A stretch of DNA of 64,000 nt, taken from Protopterus annectens. Taxonomy: Eukaryota > Chordata > Ceratodontiformes > Protopteridae. Below are positions 1 through 11,519 of this stretch, piece by piece. How positions within the stretch are numbered: position 1 is the first letter of the stretch; every line of letters begins with the position of its first letter. The notes below the pieces were generated by a model that had not been told where the DNA came from, did not search any database, and worked only from the letters and a program-made list of their open reading frames with translations. The DNA lies in NCBI RefSeq assembly GCF_019279795.1, contig NC_056732.1, positions 1,072,912,078 through 1,072,976,077 on the forward strand, written 5' to 3'. The position numbers and the translations under genes are program-made.

Positions 1-1255
1 TATACAAGCTCCATTTTATTCAGACACTTAATATGCACTGAGTGAGCATATAGAATCCTATGTCATGCAGTTCATCACCCATCAGAGGTTTAACTATGGA
101 TCACTGAATTCCAACTCCCCGGTGTGCACACTGGACATGCACATCTCACCACAGTTTGCATTCCCCACAATTCCATAAAATAGGAACAGATCCCTGAAGG
201 GATGCAGTACGAAAGTATTATAAGGATAGCCTCTGAAAGCACACAACACCCCCCTCTCTTCTGAGAACAGTTCAGATCATGCCTCTTCCCTCCTGGTTTC
301 CTTAGAGCATTCACACCAAGCACCTGAGACACTATACAGACTTGAGTCATACAAACCACAGACAAAGACTGATTCACTGCACCAGTGACAGATTGTAAGT
401 GGTGATATAGGTAGCATACATGGCATGTGTATTGTGATGCAGGTGAGCTACCATTTAGCCAAGTGTCTGTGTGCTGTTGACAGTGGAAAGTGATAGACAG
501 GCAGTGTCCCTCCTGCATTTGGATGGATGCAAATATTCTTGCACACAGACACAAACAGTATCTTCCATGCAAATACCTGCTGGATCACTTTCCACAAATG
601 ATTCTGGGTGGGACAGTGTTGCACAGCCCCTGTTACTGCTACTGGTGAGTGCAACTAGTGGCATTGTGATGTTAAAGCACATGCTCAGACCATCTGCAGC
701 ATGCATAAAAACATGGGTGACATGTCTGACCGGCACACTGCACAGGCCAGGGCTTGGCTGAAAGGTCGGAGTGCATCATGTGTTGTAACTCCCAAAATAC
801 ACCAAATATGTAAATATTGCATCAAAAATTATTTTCATTTGCTATTTCTTTGTTTATTTTTCATATTTGGCACCTTCCACATGTTTACTGCTGCTGTTTT
901 CATGTAATACGATTCAAGGGGTTGCTAGATGGCTGCTTGCACTAAACAGCCAGTAGAAGTCAAAGAATGTATTATATGGCTAAGTGCACCTAGGGGACCA
1001 TATATCAGACCTGTTAGTGTTTTCCTAGTATGGGAATCAGTAACGTCATAATAATTCACCATATTTAAGATCTACACTGGTATCCCAATTTATTCAGCAT
1101 TACTTGAAGGAGAAAGAAACGGATGAGACCGAAATGAGATGGAAGTGAAGCTGAAGATGGGAGACAATCAAAAAATGAGACATGACAGGGGAAAGCTAAG
1201 CTTACAGATACAAAAGTTTTATAGGCATGGATGTAGTCCATGTAGCTTTTTAATT
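1..1255. other. unassigned non-coding DNA
   Basis: No gene, repeat terminus or domain is recognisable. The short open frames here overlap one another on both strands, have no recognisable motifs, and look like chance frames in AT-rich DNA. Confidence 0.5.
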
Positions 1256-1295
1256 GCCTGTATATATGTATGCGTCTGAGTGTGTGTGCGTGTGT

Positions 1296-1296
1296 G

Positions 1297-1383
<87 letters not shown>

Positions 1384-1386
1384 ATG

Positions 1387-1468
<82 letters not shown>
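1296..1468. repeat. compound (CA)n-(TA)n-(CA)n microsatellite
   Basis: A (CA) run (about 1299-1343) is followed by a (TA) run (about 1343-1376), a short GTGTATGCATATA bridge, and a second (CA) run (about 1394-1468). The array is roughly symmetrical. All long open frames across it (Cys-Val, Thr-His or Tyr-Ile repeats) are artefacts of the dinucleotide repeat. Confidence 0.97.
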
Positions 1469-1471
<3 letters not shown>

Positions 1472-1489
1472 CTCCCTGCTCATCTTAGG

Positions 1490-2550
1490 CCAGCCTTCAT
1501 TACTTGTTTTAACTACATCTCCTGCACAGTGAGGCTGTAGTAAGAGTATATCAGCAAAGCTTATTATTAATATCCACGTGTTTAACCCCAGACAAATATT
1601 CTGACAGTTCAGTCTGCATCTGTGTGTTTGATCATTGAATGCTTGACAGGGGACCATAGCTCAACAGCTTGTGGTAAGTAATTAATCCCTTTTCATTACA
1701 ACCTCTATCCTATATTTTGGTGTAGCACCCTGCAGAGACTTCAGGGTTGACATTGGCATCTGAAGCACAGCGGTCTGTGCTGCAAGGATCATCTGTGATG
1801 GCAAGAAACAATTTGTTACCATGGTGTTTAACTGGATGTTAAAATAACACCCAGCCACTAAGCCTCAGAAAATATATTTATAGGTACAGCATTTTGAAGT
1901 GAAAAATGTTTCGCATGAAACAGCTACAAATAGCAAAGATTCCACGTTCTTATCAAATAGGCTTATTTCAAAATAAGACTCTAAGTTCTTTGAGAAAGGA
2001 TTGATTTATTTTACATTTAGCAGAGATATTTCTCTCCTATGTGCTGATTTGCTTCATAGTCAGTAAATAGAATGTTAGTAGCAGTTCCTGCAAAGTTGCA
2101 CGTTACAGTAAGAGAATTCATATATGCATTTCAGACCATAAACGTGACTGGGATATTAGAAGCAGAGAGATATTTAACCTTCACATAACTTTGCACGTCT
2201 CTTGGTGCAATGGTGCAGAACCCGGACTCAGCATTTGTAGTATAGATGTAACTGTATCAGTAGAAATGTGAATTGAAAATGCTTGAGGTCACATATAAAA
2301 TAATTAGCTTTCATTACCATTAACAGGCACACTTGGAATGTTGCTAAGTGAATGTATCCAAAATGTTCAACTGTTTCTTCATGTTCTGTTTCCTGTCCCT
2401 TATATTTATGAATATAAAACAAAATAATATTTAAAGTTAGCATATTTAACTCCCGAATATATAAAATGGATTGTTATGTTCAGGGAGTTCATTTGTATAA
2501 AAGGAGTCCTCCAGTTCATATGAATTTGTTTTTGGTCTTTTCTATTGATC
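1490..2550. other. unassigned non-coding DNA
   Basis: AT-rich sequence with no coding frame carrying a recognisable domain and no repeat terminus that I can identify. Confidence 0.45.
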
Positions 2551-2553
2551 CTT

Positions 2554-2715
2554 GTATGTTATGAAACTAACTGCATAAAACATACCAAAAGTATTAAAAT
2601 CAATACATGCCTATGGGCCCAACATGACAAAATAGTATGTTATGAAACTAACTGCATAAAACATACCAAAAGTATTAAAATCAATACATGCCTATGGGCC
2701 CAACATGACAAAATA
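2554..2715 (+). repeat. perfect 81-bp tandem duplication
   Basis: The block starting GTATGTTATGAAACTAACTG at 2554-2634 is repeated immediately and without visible mismatch at 2635-2715. The unit is 81 bp, a multiple of three, so it creates a spurious 112-codon open frame with a 27-residue repeat. The perfection indicates a recent duplication or an assembly artefact. I see no gene here. Confidence 0.93.
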
Positions 2716-2719
2716 TTAC

Positions 2720-3700
2720 CAATGAAAACTGGATTACTTTTATGGCTGTGGAAGGACTCTGAAAAAAAAGACAAGTTCAAATTCCTCTATCCTCTGAACT
2801 GGTTATATATCGTTGTAATAGAAAGCCAAAACAAGGATTTTTCATATATAAGTTATTTGATCTTTCTATATTTTTCATACTGAACTTTGGAATGGATCTG
2901 CTGGTTGTATGCTTTTCCAGTGCTGTAGCCTGCAAATGTTGCTCTTATCTATTTGAATCTTCTCACTGATTGACTCATAACTTCAAGATGTCTTGCTGAT
3001 ACTTGGTGCCCTTCTCAGCAGTGTAGCAACCTGACAAGATGGCAGTACATCTTTGTGTCTGTGCTTACCCCCATGACACTAATAGTTTATGTCTGACATC
3101 AGTTTGTTGTTAGTTTTGAACTTGAAATGCAGGAACAGCAGCATGATGTTACTTGATCGACTCACACGGTGTTCTATTTTATGAATGATTATGTTTGCTT
3201 TGATTGACTGTTCAACCACATTCACGTCCACAATTTCACCTGATGGTATGTGTGGTTTAGTCTGCTACTAGTCATTGTGGGATTATGTTAAGCAGGAAGT
3301 TCAACAATCCGTACTTAGGTAGCATGGGAACTGTAAACTGTCAGCACAGGTTAGGTATAGCATTTTTGGTGCTCTCAGTTTAAACAAAATATTTGGTCAA
3401 TTTTTTTGAATTTACTGATCAGACATTAGTTGACATTTTTCTTGTTTACTGTCAGTAAGACAAGTGACAAAGGGACTTGTTAAAGTGAGGAGGTGAAAGG
3501 GGGCATCTATTTTCTGTATTAGCTTTGAAGAATAAAGGCTAATAGCATTTATTTCATTCAGATTTATAGCCTAAATCCACTAAAGCAAGTCAAGCTGCTC
3601 CATAAGTCTCCTATCTTTGTAACTGTCTTAGCAAACTAGTACTATATACTGCAGTTACTTTCAGCAGTCACTTACGTTTTTGAATGGAAAACTAATAGGA
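2720..3700. other. unassigned non-coding DNA
   Basis: No domain-bearing frame, no clear terminal repeats and no recognisable transposon relic. Confidence 0.45.
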
Positions 3701-3702
3701 AA

Positions 3703-4082
3703 GGTGCTGGGGTGACACAGTAGCACTGCATCAGCATTTAGTACTGCTGCTTTCTCACAGTGCTCACTTCTCCACTCTGGTACTCATCTAGGGTACCTTC
3801 TGTGTTGAACTTGCACATTCTCTCTGTATCTGGATGGGTTTTCCCCAGGTGCTTCAGTTTCCTGTCACATCTCAAAGATGTGCCTTAGCTGAACCGATGA
3901 TTGTCCAAATTGCCTGTAAATGTGCATGCTACCTGCCCTGGAATGGACTGGTGCCACATTCAAGATGTGCTTCTATGTCTTGCACACACTGAGTGCTGGA
4001 TGGGCTCTGACCCCCCCCCACCTTATCTTGGATTAAGTGGGTTATCAGAGAATGAATGAGTGAATGAATAAAACTGAATAGG
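3703..4082 (+). mobile_element. tRNA-derived SINE with L2-type tail
   Basis: The order of blocks matches the widespread vertebrate SINEs that carry an L2-like 3' end. A degenerate tRNA-like head lies near 3703-3775. The body contains GGGTTTTCCCCAGGTGCTTC, CTGTCACATCTCAAAGATGTG and ATGGACTGGTGCCACAT-type blocks. The end reads TTGGATTAAGTGGGTTATCAG followed by (TGAATGAA)-type octamers near 4055-4075. A run of C (about 4012-4020) sits inside. Family knowledge: such tails let the SINE borrow L2 reverse transcriptase. The copy is decayed. The exact family name is not assigned. Confidence 0.75.
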
Positions 4083-4084
4083 GC

Positions 4085-4785
4085 TATGATAACTTTAGTT
4101 ATACTCAAGCAAATTTCTATATTTTCTTTTGCAGATATTAAGCAAATATACAAAATATTCTGTTATACTTTCCTGGATGCATTACCATAGTTCATAGGTA
4201 GCTATTCATAGGTAGCCATTTGCCATACAGTGAAGGAGATCAGCTTAGCTTCTCAACTGCTCTACTGCACACTCTGGTTGAGAAACTACCTCAGAATCAT
4301 ACATTAGGCAAATGAAAGTTGAGAAAATCAAACCCTGGAGTGCAGAAAACAGCTTGGTAACAGCACACAACCTCAGTTCTTCTGCTCTAACTGCCAGACC
4401 TTCTCTGTTGGTCTTATTGTAGAAGTTATTTGTTAGACGATACTCGAGTGTTTCTGCGCTGTGTAGTAACCAATCACTCTCGCTATTTACAGCCTATCCC
4501 CCTTTTTTGCCTTGTCTTTTAAGGTAAATCTGTTCAGTAATGCCAGAGTGCATTTGTATAATATTGCTGCAGTACATTGTGAGTATTTGCGAGTATTTGT
4601 GGTATATTTGCTGATAATACTATAGCTGTATCTTTAAAAAGGGAGATACCAGTAGTTCAGGGTGTCTGCCATATGACTTCTTCATTAGTGGTGCTCGGTA
4701 ACAGTTCTTGATGAATGCATATCACATCTAAACATCTTCATTTGATCTTCTTGACTGACTGCATACTTTCAGTACTTGGGGACAC
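4085..4785. other. unassigned non-coding DNA
   Basis: No recognisable gene or repeat structure. The only open frames are short and lack motifs. Confidence 0.4.
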
Positions 4786-4788
4786 AAG

Positions 4789-4932
4789 TTCATAGGTAAG
4801 TACTAGGCTAGCTGCCATTGAGGTCCATTTTAAGCCTAGCTAATTTCTCCTGCAAAGATGAGAATCAAATCCTGTGCCTTGTGGCTGTGAGGCAAGCACT
4901 TTATTCACTGAGATGCTCTGCAACCCCTCACA
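4789..4932 (-). mobile_element. tRNA-derived SINE (CTAGGCTTAAAATGG family)
   Basis: Read on the minus strand it has a tRNA-like head (the box-B-like segment GGATTTGATTCTC lies near 4858-4870), then a body containing TAGGCTTAAAATGGAC and CAGCTAGCCTAGTACTTACC, then a tail ending CTATGAAC. The same body and tail occur at 33747-33893, 41165-41250, 48320-48398, 58470-58540, 63375-63440 and 63455-63755. The last four include copies that are only the shared LINE/SINE tail. Confidence 0.7.
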
Positions 4933-4934
4933 TG

Positions 4935-5194
4935 GTGTTAAACTTAAATGTAGTTTGTCACCAAATGCTGCCTTTTTCATACCGCAGTGAATTATGGAAC
5001 TTCTGAAGCTGTTTTCTTCAGTCTTTGAAATATCTTGCTCAAATATGCTACTATAGTATCACATCTGTGTGCAGTGCCAACCTTGTCTCATTTTCTTATC
5101 TTTTGTATAATAATTATTTTCAGTTTTTTATTTATGTTTTTGCATTTCTGCATTAACACTAAAACACTTAATATTGCAGTCTTTCAGCATATTA
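4935..5194. other. unassigned DNA left of the DIRS terminus
   Basis: A short AT-rich stretch with no recognisable feature. It ends where inverted homology to 5575-5640 begins. Confidence 0.4.
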
Positions 5195-5391
5195 GTGAAA
5201 GTTATGTACTTTCCATAATGCTAGATCTGAGTTCTCTATTTCCTTTGTTCCTAAACTGATAGGTTTTGAATCTGACCTCCGATCTAACTTCAGCCACTTT
5301 TTCAGACTCTAGGATCTGTGTCTCAGGCTCCTCCCCTTACACATAATCCCATCCTTTCTCCAATATTACCTCAGATCGGGTTTGCCCCAGA
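5195..5391. repeat. DIRS left inverted terminal repeat
   Basis: The segment with CTGATAGGTTTTGAATCTGA and CAGCCACTTTTTCAGACTCT (5256-5330) is the reverse complement, with scattered mismatches, of 35529-35672. Its outer edge (5195-5256) is also inverted relative to 5575-5640. This is as expected for the outer edge of a DIRS terminus that is mirrored in the internal complementary region. Confidence 0.75.
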
Positions 5392-5574
5392 ATCTTATAA
5401 AAAATACATTACACAAATTATAAATATATATTACTAGAAAACTATATGACAGAGCAAAGGAAAAATATGTACTGGAGCTGTAAGAGAATGTAATGACTGG
5501 ACATACAGTCATACCAGAAGCCAAGGGAAGAAAATCTTTTCATTAGCCTGAAAAGGGGGAAGGATGGAGAGAAA

Positions 5575-5680
5575 ATTAGGAAGGATGGAAACAGACAATA
5601 AAGATCTATTGATATAGTAAGTACATAACTTTCGTATCTGATGTCTTTTCCATCCATTCCTCAACTGATGGCACAGATTC
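5575..5680. repeat. DIRS internal complementary region (ICR)
   Basis: Two adjacent halves are visible. 5575-5640 is inverted relative to the outer edge of the left terminus (5195-5256, shared core AAAGTTATGTACTT). 5630-5675 (TCTTTTCCATCCATTCCTCA) is inverted relative to the outer edge of the right terminus (35652-35690). A joint complement of both edges, placed at the 3' end of the coding strand, is the known DIRS1 arrangement used to circularise the cDNA. Confidence 0.7.
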
Positions 5681-6016
5681 TCAAGCTGCTTAGTTCCATG
5701 GGTGGTCTCATGAAAGGATGTCCTGGAGGATGGAAGAACTTAAAGCCATCCTATCTCTGGAAAGAAAATCAAATTTGTAATGGGAAGTGAAGGTATGAAC
5801 ATTAAACCAGGGGGCAGCAGAACAAATGTCAACTGAAGCCCTAGAAAAGAAAGCCAAAGAAGCAGATGCAGATTTTGTTGAATGTGCTTTCGTTGGCCGT
5901 GATAGAGTCAGACCTTTTCTTATAAATACGGGAGATACAGCCAGTCAACCACATAGCTAAAGTAAGCTTTAACATGTCTTGACCCATCTTGCCTTAGAAA
6001 ATGAAACAGACAATTG
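5660..6016 (-). pseudogene. DIRS tyrosine recombinase, C-terminal part
   Basis: Minus-strand translation gives an AHSTK segment followed by a Ser/Ala-rich helix (SASASLAFFSRASV) and an HTFTSHY segment. These correspond to the H-x-x-R and H...Y parts of the YR catalytic centre. The box-II Arg reads as Lys. Stops and frame changes interrupt the segment. It abuts the ERV's left AAAGG target copy (6017-6021). The N-terminal half of the same gene resumes at 29214 on the far side of the ERV, showing that the retrovirus landed inside the recombinase gene. Confidence 0.75.
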
Positions 6017-6021
6017 AAAGG
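6017..6021. repeat. ERV target-site duplication, left copy (AAAGG)
   Basis: AAAGG directly precedes the first LTR base and is matched by AAAGG at 29209-29213 directly after the last LTR. The two internal LTR junctions do not carry this flank. It therefore belongs to the array as a whole and supports a single integration. Confidence 0.85.
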
Positions 6022-6771
6022 TGTCAAAGGAAAAATATAGTTTAAAAATGATCAATACACGGTGGGTTCAGGTTAAGGCACTTTAATCTTGCAGCAAGGA
6101 GACAAAAACGTGCTAATACAGAGTTTGTCTAACTAAAATCAGGAAGTAAGTTCATCTTTATACACTTTCTAACAAGACATTGCCTACCAAGCTGACGTAA
6201 CAGATCACAAGTTTTAACATCATCATTACATAGCAGCTGTTTATCCATAATTTTCTGCTTGCACTATCAATTTTATGAAAAACTTCCTAAGAAAAACAAC
6301 GTGGCCTTGGTGACCACCGGTTAGATACAGTTTCCCACTATGTTATGTTTCTATTCAAGGTACTACAGTTAATTCGAGCACAAAGCAAGTACAGATTCTT
6401 CAAGCAATCCTTTGTCTTATGTATCTCTTCTTTTCCGCAGCTGTGCATGTTCTCATAACACGAACAGAGCTAATTGTTCAAAATCATAACATTATAGAAT
6501 ATGGTATTGTTTCATTTATTACTTCCTGACCTAGCAGATAATCACCTGCTTCTCAGTACATTTCAAAAGGCATAAACATGAATTTTGCTGTGCTAGCAAT
6601 TACTAGGTCAGGGGGCATCTTGCAAGTTTTCAGAAAGCATACTGCAGTTTCAAAAAGCATCTTACAATTTCATACAGAATTAAGCTGTATATAAAATAGA
6701 ATGAAAACGTGTTAATTCTTTTAGCTTCTAATAAGTATTAGACATATACATAAATGCATATTTCTCTGACA
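6022..6771 (-). repeat. ERV LTR 1 (3' LTR of the array)
   Basis: Starts TGTCAAAGGAAAAATATAG and ends TATTTCTCTGACA on the plus strand. A polypurine tract lies just inside at 6772-6780. A minus-strand TATA-like ATTTTATATAC (about 6688-6698) and an AATAAA (6515-6520) fit the U3/R layout. Variants that separate it from LTR 3 include GGCACTTT near 6078, ACAGATCAC near 6200, TTTCAAAAGG near 6561 and TTTCAGAAAGC near 6630. Confidence 0.93.
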
Positions 6772-6781
6772 TTTCCCCCCT
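6772..6781 (-). promoter_or_regulatory. ERV polypurine tract, copy 1
   Basis: Minus-strand CAGGGGGGAAA directly upstream of the 3' LTR. It is the expected plus-strand DNA primer site for reverse transcription. Confidence 0.8.
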
Positions 6782-6883
6782 GTTAATACGTTTTATTCTA
6801 TTTTCAAAAGCATAAACAGTTTACTTCTTCTCCTAACCTCTTCCATTCCGGATTTGCAGTTAAGAGAGTCATGTAGTTCAGAC

Positions 6884-8373
6884 TTATGAAAGCATTTCAG
6901 TTTTCAACAACTCTTCAATTTCAGTACTTTGATGCAAAGTCTCAGAAACCGACATATCTATAAAATCTTTGATTAAATTTTTCATGCAGGGAATACCACA
7001 ACAAATGCATGCTCCTAATAGGAGTAATCCCACACAAATGGCAATCAGGATGTTCATTAGGATGGAACCCCAAACCCCCAAACAAATTCTGGAAAAAGTC
7101 CGTCAGAGGGTTTGGGCCTGGTTTGGTCATGGTCAACACTTGCTGGATCACCTCAAGATGGTCGTTTATCTCGCGCTGGTTGTCAGGAATATACGAACAG
7201 CATTATTCTTTGATTAAAGCGCATGTACTACCTCTCGCCGCTAGGGTGAAGTCAAGAGCCATGCAGTTTTGAAGTACCACAGTTCTCATAGCATTTAGTT
7301 CATCAGTCACTAATTCAAGAGCAGAAAAAGTTGCATTGCTCATAACTTTGAGAAGTTTGGACAGTTTTCTCAGCTCCCAAATCGTGCCATATGTAGGGGC
7401 TATGCTTGCCCATGATATAATAGTGTCACTCAAGTCCATATGTCTCAGTTTATCTTTGTTTTTCATGGAGTTATGATTTCTCCACCCTGCTTCGATTCAT
7501 CCCACTGGATTCTCGGGTCTCTTGATTGGACTTCTAGGTTTACTGCTAACCTCTCTAATGTTTCAAATTTCCCCTGAGGCAAAGCTGCAGTGTGTCGTAT
7601 GGCCGGAACCAGGTAACCCAAAAAACAACTGCCAGACCAGTTCTCGGGTAGCCATTTATATGCTTTTTTCCCACAAACAAAATAACAATTCTCTACTTTA
7701 GTATTGATATATGCTCGCCCTGCATGAAACATTTTTTGTCAATAATAGAAAGTTGCTCCAAAAGAACAGGATTATGCTGTATTTCACTAACAGTTCTCTT
7801 CATCTTTTCAAAATATGAGTCATAGTTTGTATCACAGATAGTTTCTGCCTTATTAGCCTTAATATAACATTTATAAGAAACAGTCACATTGCAATTGCTC
7901 CAACCCACCTGAATAGTGTCATTTTTGTAGAAACATACAATCCCTTTTTGTGTAACAGGTAGGTACAATGCTATTTTGTCTTGTGATTTCATGGGTGTAG
8001 TATCAAAAATCAAGTTTTCCCAGGTCTCATTGACCTCTAGAGGGACAGTAGTCATCAATAATCCCCCGTATGCTATTGGTATAGCTGTGCAAATCCAGCA
8101 ATTTGAAACATTAAAAGTCTCAGCATACACATATTTAATTGCTTGGTAAGAGTTAAAGTTTGGATGCCAGTCTATGAGTAATGCATCACGTTTGTTCAGT
8201 TCAACTCGTGTGGCTGGAAAAAGGAAAGGCCACAGCAAAAAGATCATTGTTATCAGTATAGCTATCAGGATAATCATGCAATTTTTCTGAGGTTGTTCTG
8301 CATCCCTGTTTACTCTATACCTGGTCATTTTGTTCTCGTTGTACAACAGTAACAAGGTTTTTGTCCAGTTCAA
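6884..8373 (-). pseudogene. env: ERV env, copy 1, broken
   Basis: Envelope precursor of gamma type, in several frames. The first segment (8373-7693) carries a hydrophobic stretch (CMIILIAILITMIFLLW) and an SU CWIC motif. The frame shifts at an A6 run near 7730. The next segment (7732-7463) has CYFVCGKKAYKWLPENWSG. The TM segment (7466-7203) has a heptad-like region and an LQNCMALDF segment followed by the CX6CC cysteines. A TAA stop lies inside the CX6CC motif near 7201. A further frame change precedes the membrane anchor (ILIAICVGLLLLGACICC, in 6884-7081). Its start overlaps the end of pol. All of these lesions recur in copy 2, so they predate the duplication. Not functional. Confidence 0.85.
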
Positions 8374-11308
8374 AGTTCTTAACCAATTTACAGTGTGTCA
8401 GATGAATCCAGGACACTCGCTCTGCGATCTTGACTGCAGTGGGTGTTGACAGTAGCACTTGGTACGGTCCTTCCCACTTTGGAGAACTCCAATTCTTTTT
8501 CTTCACGACTTTCACCCAGACCCACGTGCCTGGGACTATTGCTGCTTCCGATGGTCTGGCTTGTTCTTTATCTGAAACAGAGTTTAACTGCAAAAGTTTG
8601 TTATTCAAAAATTGCCTCATGTACTCTGCAAGTGAACTGTCAGCCTCCTGGTCTGCAGGCATGAAAGGTTTCCACTGAGGTGTATAATATGCCCTCCAAA
8701 CAAAATTTCAAAAGGAGTTAACCCTTTTACATTTGGAACAGTTCTCATACTCAACAGTGCCAGAGGCAGACAGTGCACCCAGTTCTTTTGTGTCTCACTG
8801 ATCAATTTCCTAAGTTTGTTTTTCAAAACTCCATTATGCCTCTCTACTAATCCTGCAGATTGGGGGTGGTATGCACAATGGTTTTTCAAAGTAATCCCAA
8901 AATAACGGCTCAATTGTTGTATAGTTTGATTTACAAAGTGTGTGCCATTGTCACTATAAATCTTTTCCAGTATGCCAAACTTAGGATTAATTTCTTTAAC
9001 GAGGACTTTTGCAACAGTAGCTGCATCTGGATTTTTAGTCGGAAAAGCTTCCACCCATTTGGAAAACATATCTATAATGACAGGGCAGTACTTTTTATTT
9101 TCACATTTGTTCAGCTCTATAAAATCCATACAGATAGTATGGAATGGATACGGTGGTGTAGGGAAACTCCCTTGCTTAGGCTTCAATGCCCCCTGTGCAT
9201 GATGCTTGTTACAAACATGGCATGCTGCACAAAAATATTTTGTGTAGTTTGTAAATCCATACATTGTAAACACTCGATTCACTAACTGTACCATCCCCCC
9301 TGTTGAGACATGGCACTGCCCATGGCTCAACAAAGCTGCATATCTAAACAAGTTAGATGGTAAAATTGTTTTTCTCTCTTTGGAGATGTACAGCCCTTTC
9401 TCAAGAATTGCTCCTCGTTTTATCCATTTTTGTTTTTCTACATTTGTAGTAAGTGTCTGCATTGTTTTTAACATTTCTAAGTCTAAAATCTCAGATGGTT
9501 GTAATTCCTCGCTCAAAAGAAATACTTCTGAAGCTGAAGCTGCTTGCTTTGCAGCTGTATCAGCTCTCGCATTACCTTTTGAAATCCTATCCTGTTGTTT
9601 GGTATGAGCTATGCATTTACAAATAGCTACTTTCTGAGGTAACTGAATAGAGTCTAATAAATCTAAAATAAATTGCATGATTAATTGGTTTACCAGTAGA
9701 TGTTATCATTCCTCTATTTTTCCACTGCTGTGCAAAACATGTACAGTAGAAAAAGCATACTGGCTGTCAGTAAAAATGTTCACTCATTTACCCTTTGCCA
9801 AGGTACATGCCCTTGTTAAAGCAATCAATTCTGCTGCTTATGCAGATAAGTTGTGTGGTAAAGGCTTTGCTTCTAAAATCTCAGTATCAGAAACTACTGC
9901 CTACCCCACTAGATTCTCTCCTGTAGGACCCCTCCTACATGAGCCGTCCACATAGTATGTCACCTCGGCATCATCCAAGGGAACATCCGTGAGATCTTTT
10001 CTAGGTAGTGTCTTTTGCTCAATCTCCTGCAAGCAGCAGTGTGGTTTGCCCTCTACAGGGGTTGGGAGCAAGGTTGACGGATTCAAAGTTGTGCATCGTT
10101 CAATTGTCATATGAGGTTGGCTTAACAGTATAGTCATACAGGAAAGATGTCTAGCAGGAGAAAGATATGCTACTTTTTCTTGCAGTAAAATAATTGCGAC
10201 TGCATGAGGCACTCTCAACGTGAGAGGGTGGAATAACACTACTGAAGCTGAAGCCTGCACTGCCATTGCAGCTGCGACTACTGCTTGTACACAGTGGGGC
10301 AGGGATTGCGCCACTGGGTCTAGCTGTGATGAATAGTAAGCTATGGGGCGTTGTTTGCCCCCATGCTGCTGTGTTAACACTGATGTCATATAACCCTGCT
10401 TACAATCTACAGTTTGGAAAAATCGTTTATGATAGTTCGGTAATCCTAAAACTAATGCGGATGCTATTAGTTGTTTCAATTTGCAGAAAGCTGATTCTGC
10501 TTCTGGTGTCCACTGTAGTAAATCTTGTGCTGCCATAGGCTTCTTAAATATCATGTTAGTCAGTGGAGCAGATTCCAAGGCATAGTTTGGAATCCAGCTC
10601 CGACAAAAATTAGTAGTACCTAGGAAGGACATCATTTCCTTCTTGGTAGTTGGTTTGGGTGCTTGTAATATTGCTGTTTTTCTGTCTTCATCTAATATTC
10701 TGCCCTCTTTGGATATTGCATATCCCAGGTATTTGACCTGTCTTTTCCAAAGTTGCAGTTTGTTTTTGTTTACCTTGTGTCCTTGAGTAGCTAGAAATTG
10801 TAGTAATGCTGTGGTATCTTCTCTGCATTCTTGCTGGTGGGGGCTGCCAGCAGAATGTCGTCTACATAAAGTAAAATCTGGCTGCCTTTCGGTGGGATAA
10901 ATCCCGCCAGGTTACTTGCCATTTCCTGTGCGAATATTGTTGGACTCTCACAATATCCCTGTGGTAGTCACCTATATGTATACCTTTTCCCCTGAAATGT
11001 AAATGCAAACCAATGTTGGCTGTCAGGGTGTATCAGTATTGAGAAAAACGCATTGCTAATATCTACCACAGAAAAATACTTTTGTTGTGGTTTCAAATCA
11101 TTTAATAAGGTGTGTGGATCTGGCACTGTAGGTGCCCTAGGTATAACTGCGTCATTTACAGCTTGTAAATCTTGGACCATACGCCATTCTCCATTTGCTT
11201 TCCTAACAGGAAATAAGGGTGTATTACATGGTGAATCGGGAGATTCTATCAATACTTCTTCCTTAAGTAAGGCTGCTATTATAGGCTTGATTCCTACTTC
11301 TGCATCTT
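8315..11308 (-). pseudogene. pol: ERV pol, copy 1: RT, RNase H, integrase (broken)
   Basis: From 11308 downward: RT fingers (DLQAVND, FSVVDISNAFF), a TGA stop just after the KRYTYR segment near 10965, the YVDD active site at 10857-10868, and a frame change near 10830. RT connection and RNase H follow, with YVDGS, AAELIAL-type and FTDSQYAF segments and a TGA stop just before the last near 9785. Integrase follows, with an HHCC finger (HGQCH ... CAACHVC), the DDE core (MDFIEL, SDNGTHF, VERHNG) and a C-terminal [13 protein letters not shown]-type module (8662-8315). RT is separated from protease by the PLE insert at 11322-14198. Function is lost. Confidence 0.9.
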
Positions 11309-11321
11309 TTCTTAAGGGATA
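11309..11321. repeat. PLE target-site duplication, left copy, ERV copy 1
   Basis: TTCTTAAGGGATA here is repeated at 14199-14211. Removing one copy and the insert makes the pol frame read continuously across the YPLR motif, which confirms a target duplication. Confidence 0.9.
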
Positions 11322-11446
11322 AACAAGCAAAGATAGAACGTTATGCTGAAGTCCTGTTATACCAAACAGACAAATCCAATGTGAAAAAAGTAGCAGGACA
11401 CTGCCAAGACAAAGCTGATAAAACACCTTTTATTAAAAGTTAGCGC

Positions 11447-11468
11447 TTTCGGGATGACCCTTCTTCAG
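11447..11468 (-). ncRNA. hammerhead-like core, PLE left arm, copy 1
   Basis: The minus strand reads CTGAAGA, then a GGG-TCAT-CCC hairpin, then GAAA, followed by GCGCTAAC. This is the conserved core order of a hammerhead ribozyme except that the canonical CUGAUGA has U changed to A. Stems I and III are not convincing by eye. PLEs are known to carry hammerhead motifs near their ends. Confidence 0.45.
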
Positions 11469-11519
11469 ACTTAATGCATAACTGCAAATACAGCCATATT
11501 TAAAATACAAGCCAACCAA

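Noticed and set aside
1065-1657. Long Cys-Val, Thr-His and Tyr-Ile repeat open frames
   Set aside because: They are translations of the (CA)n/(TA)n microsatellite in several frames, not proteins.
2545-2883. 112-codon frame with an internal 27-residue repeat
   Set aside because: The repeat is the 81-bp tandem duplication. Composition and context show no gene.
5442-5657. 71-codon frame similar to a plus-strand frame at 5190-5256
   Set aside because: The similarity is the inverted repeat between the DIRS terminus and its internal complementary region.
8430-9678. Plus-strand frames opposite the ERV integrase (82-141 codons) as antisense retroviral genes
   Set aside because: They are shadows of pol on the other strand, present in both ERV copies only because the copies are duplicates. 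There is no start context or motif.
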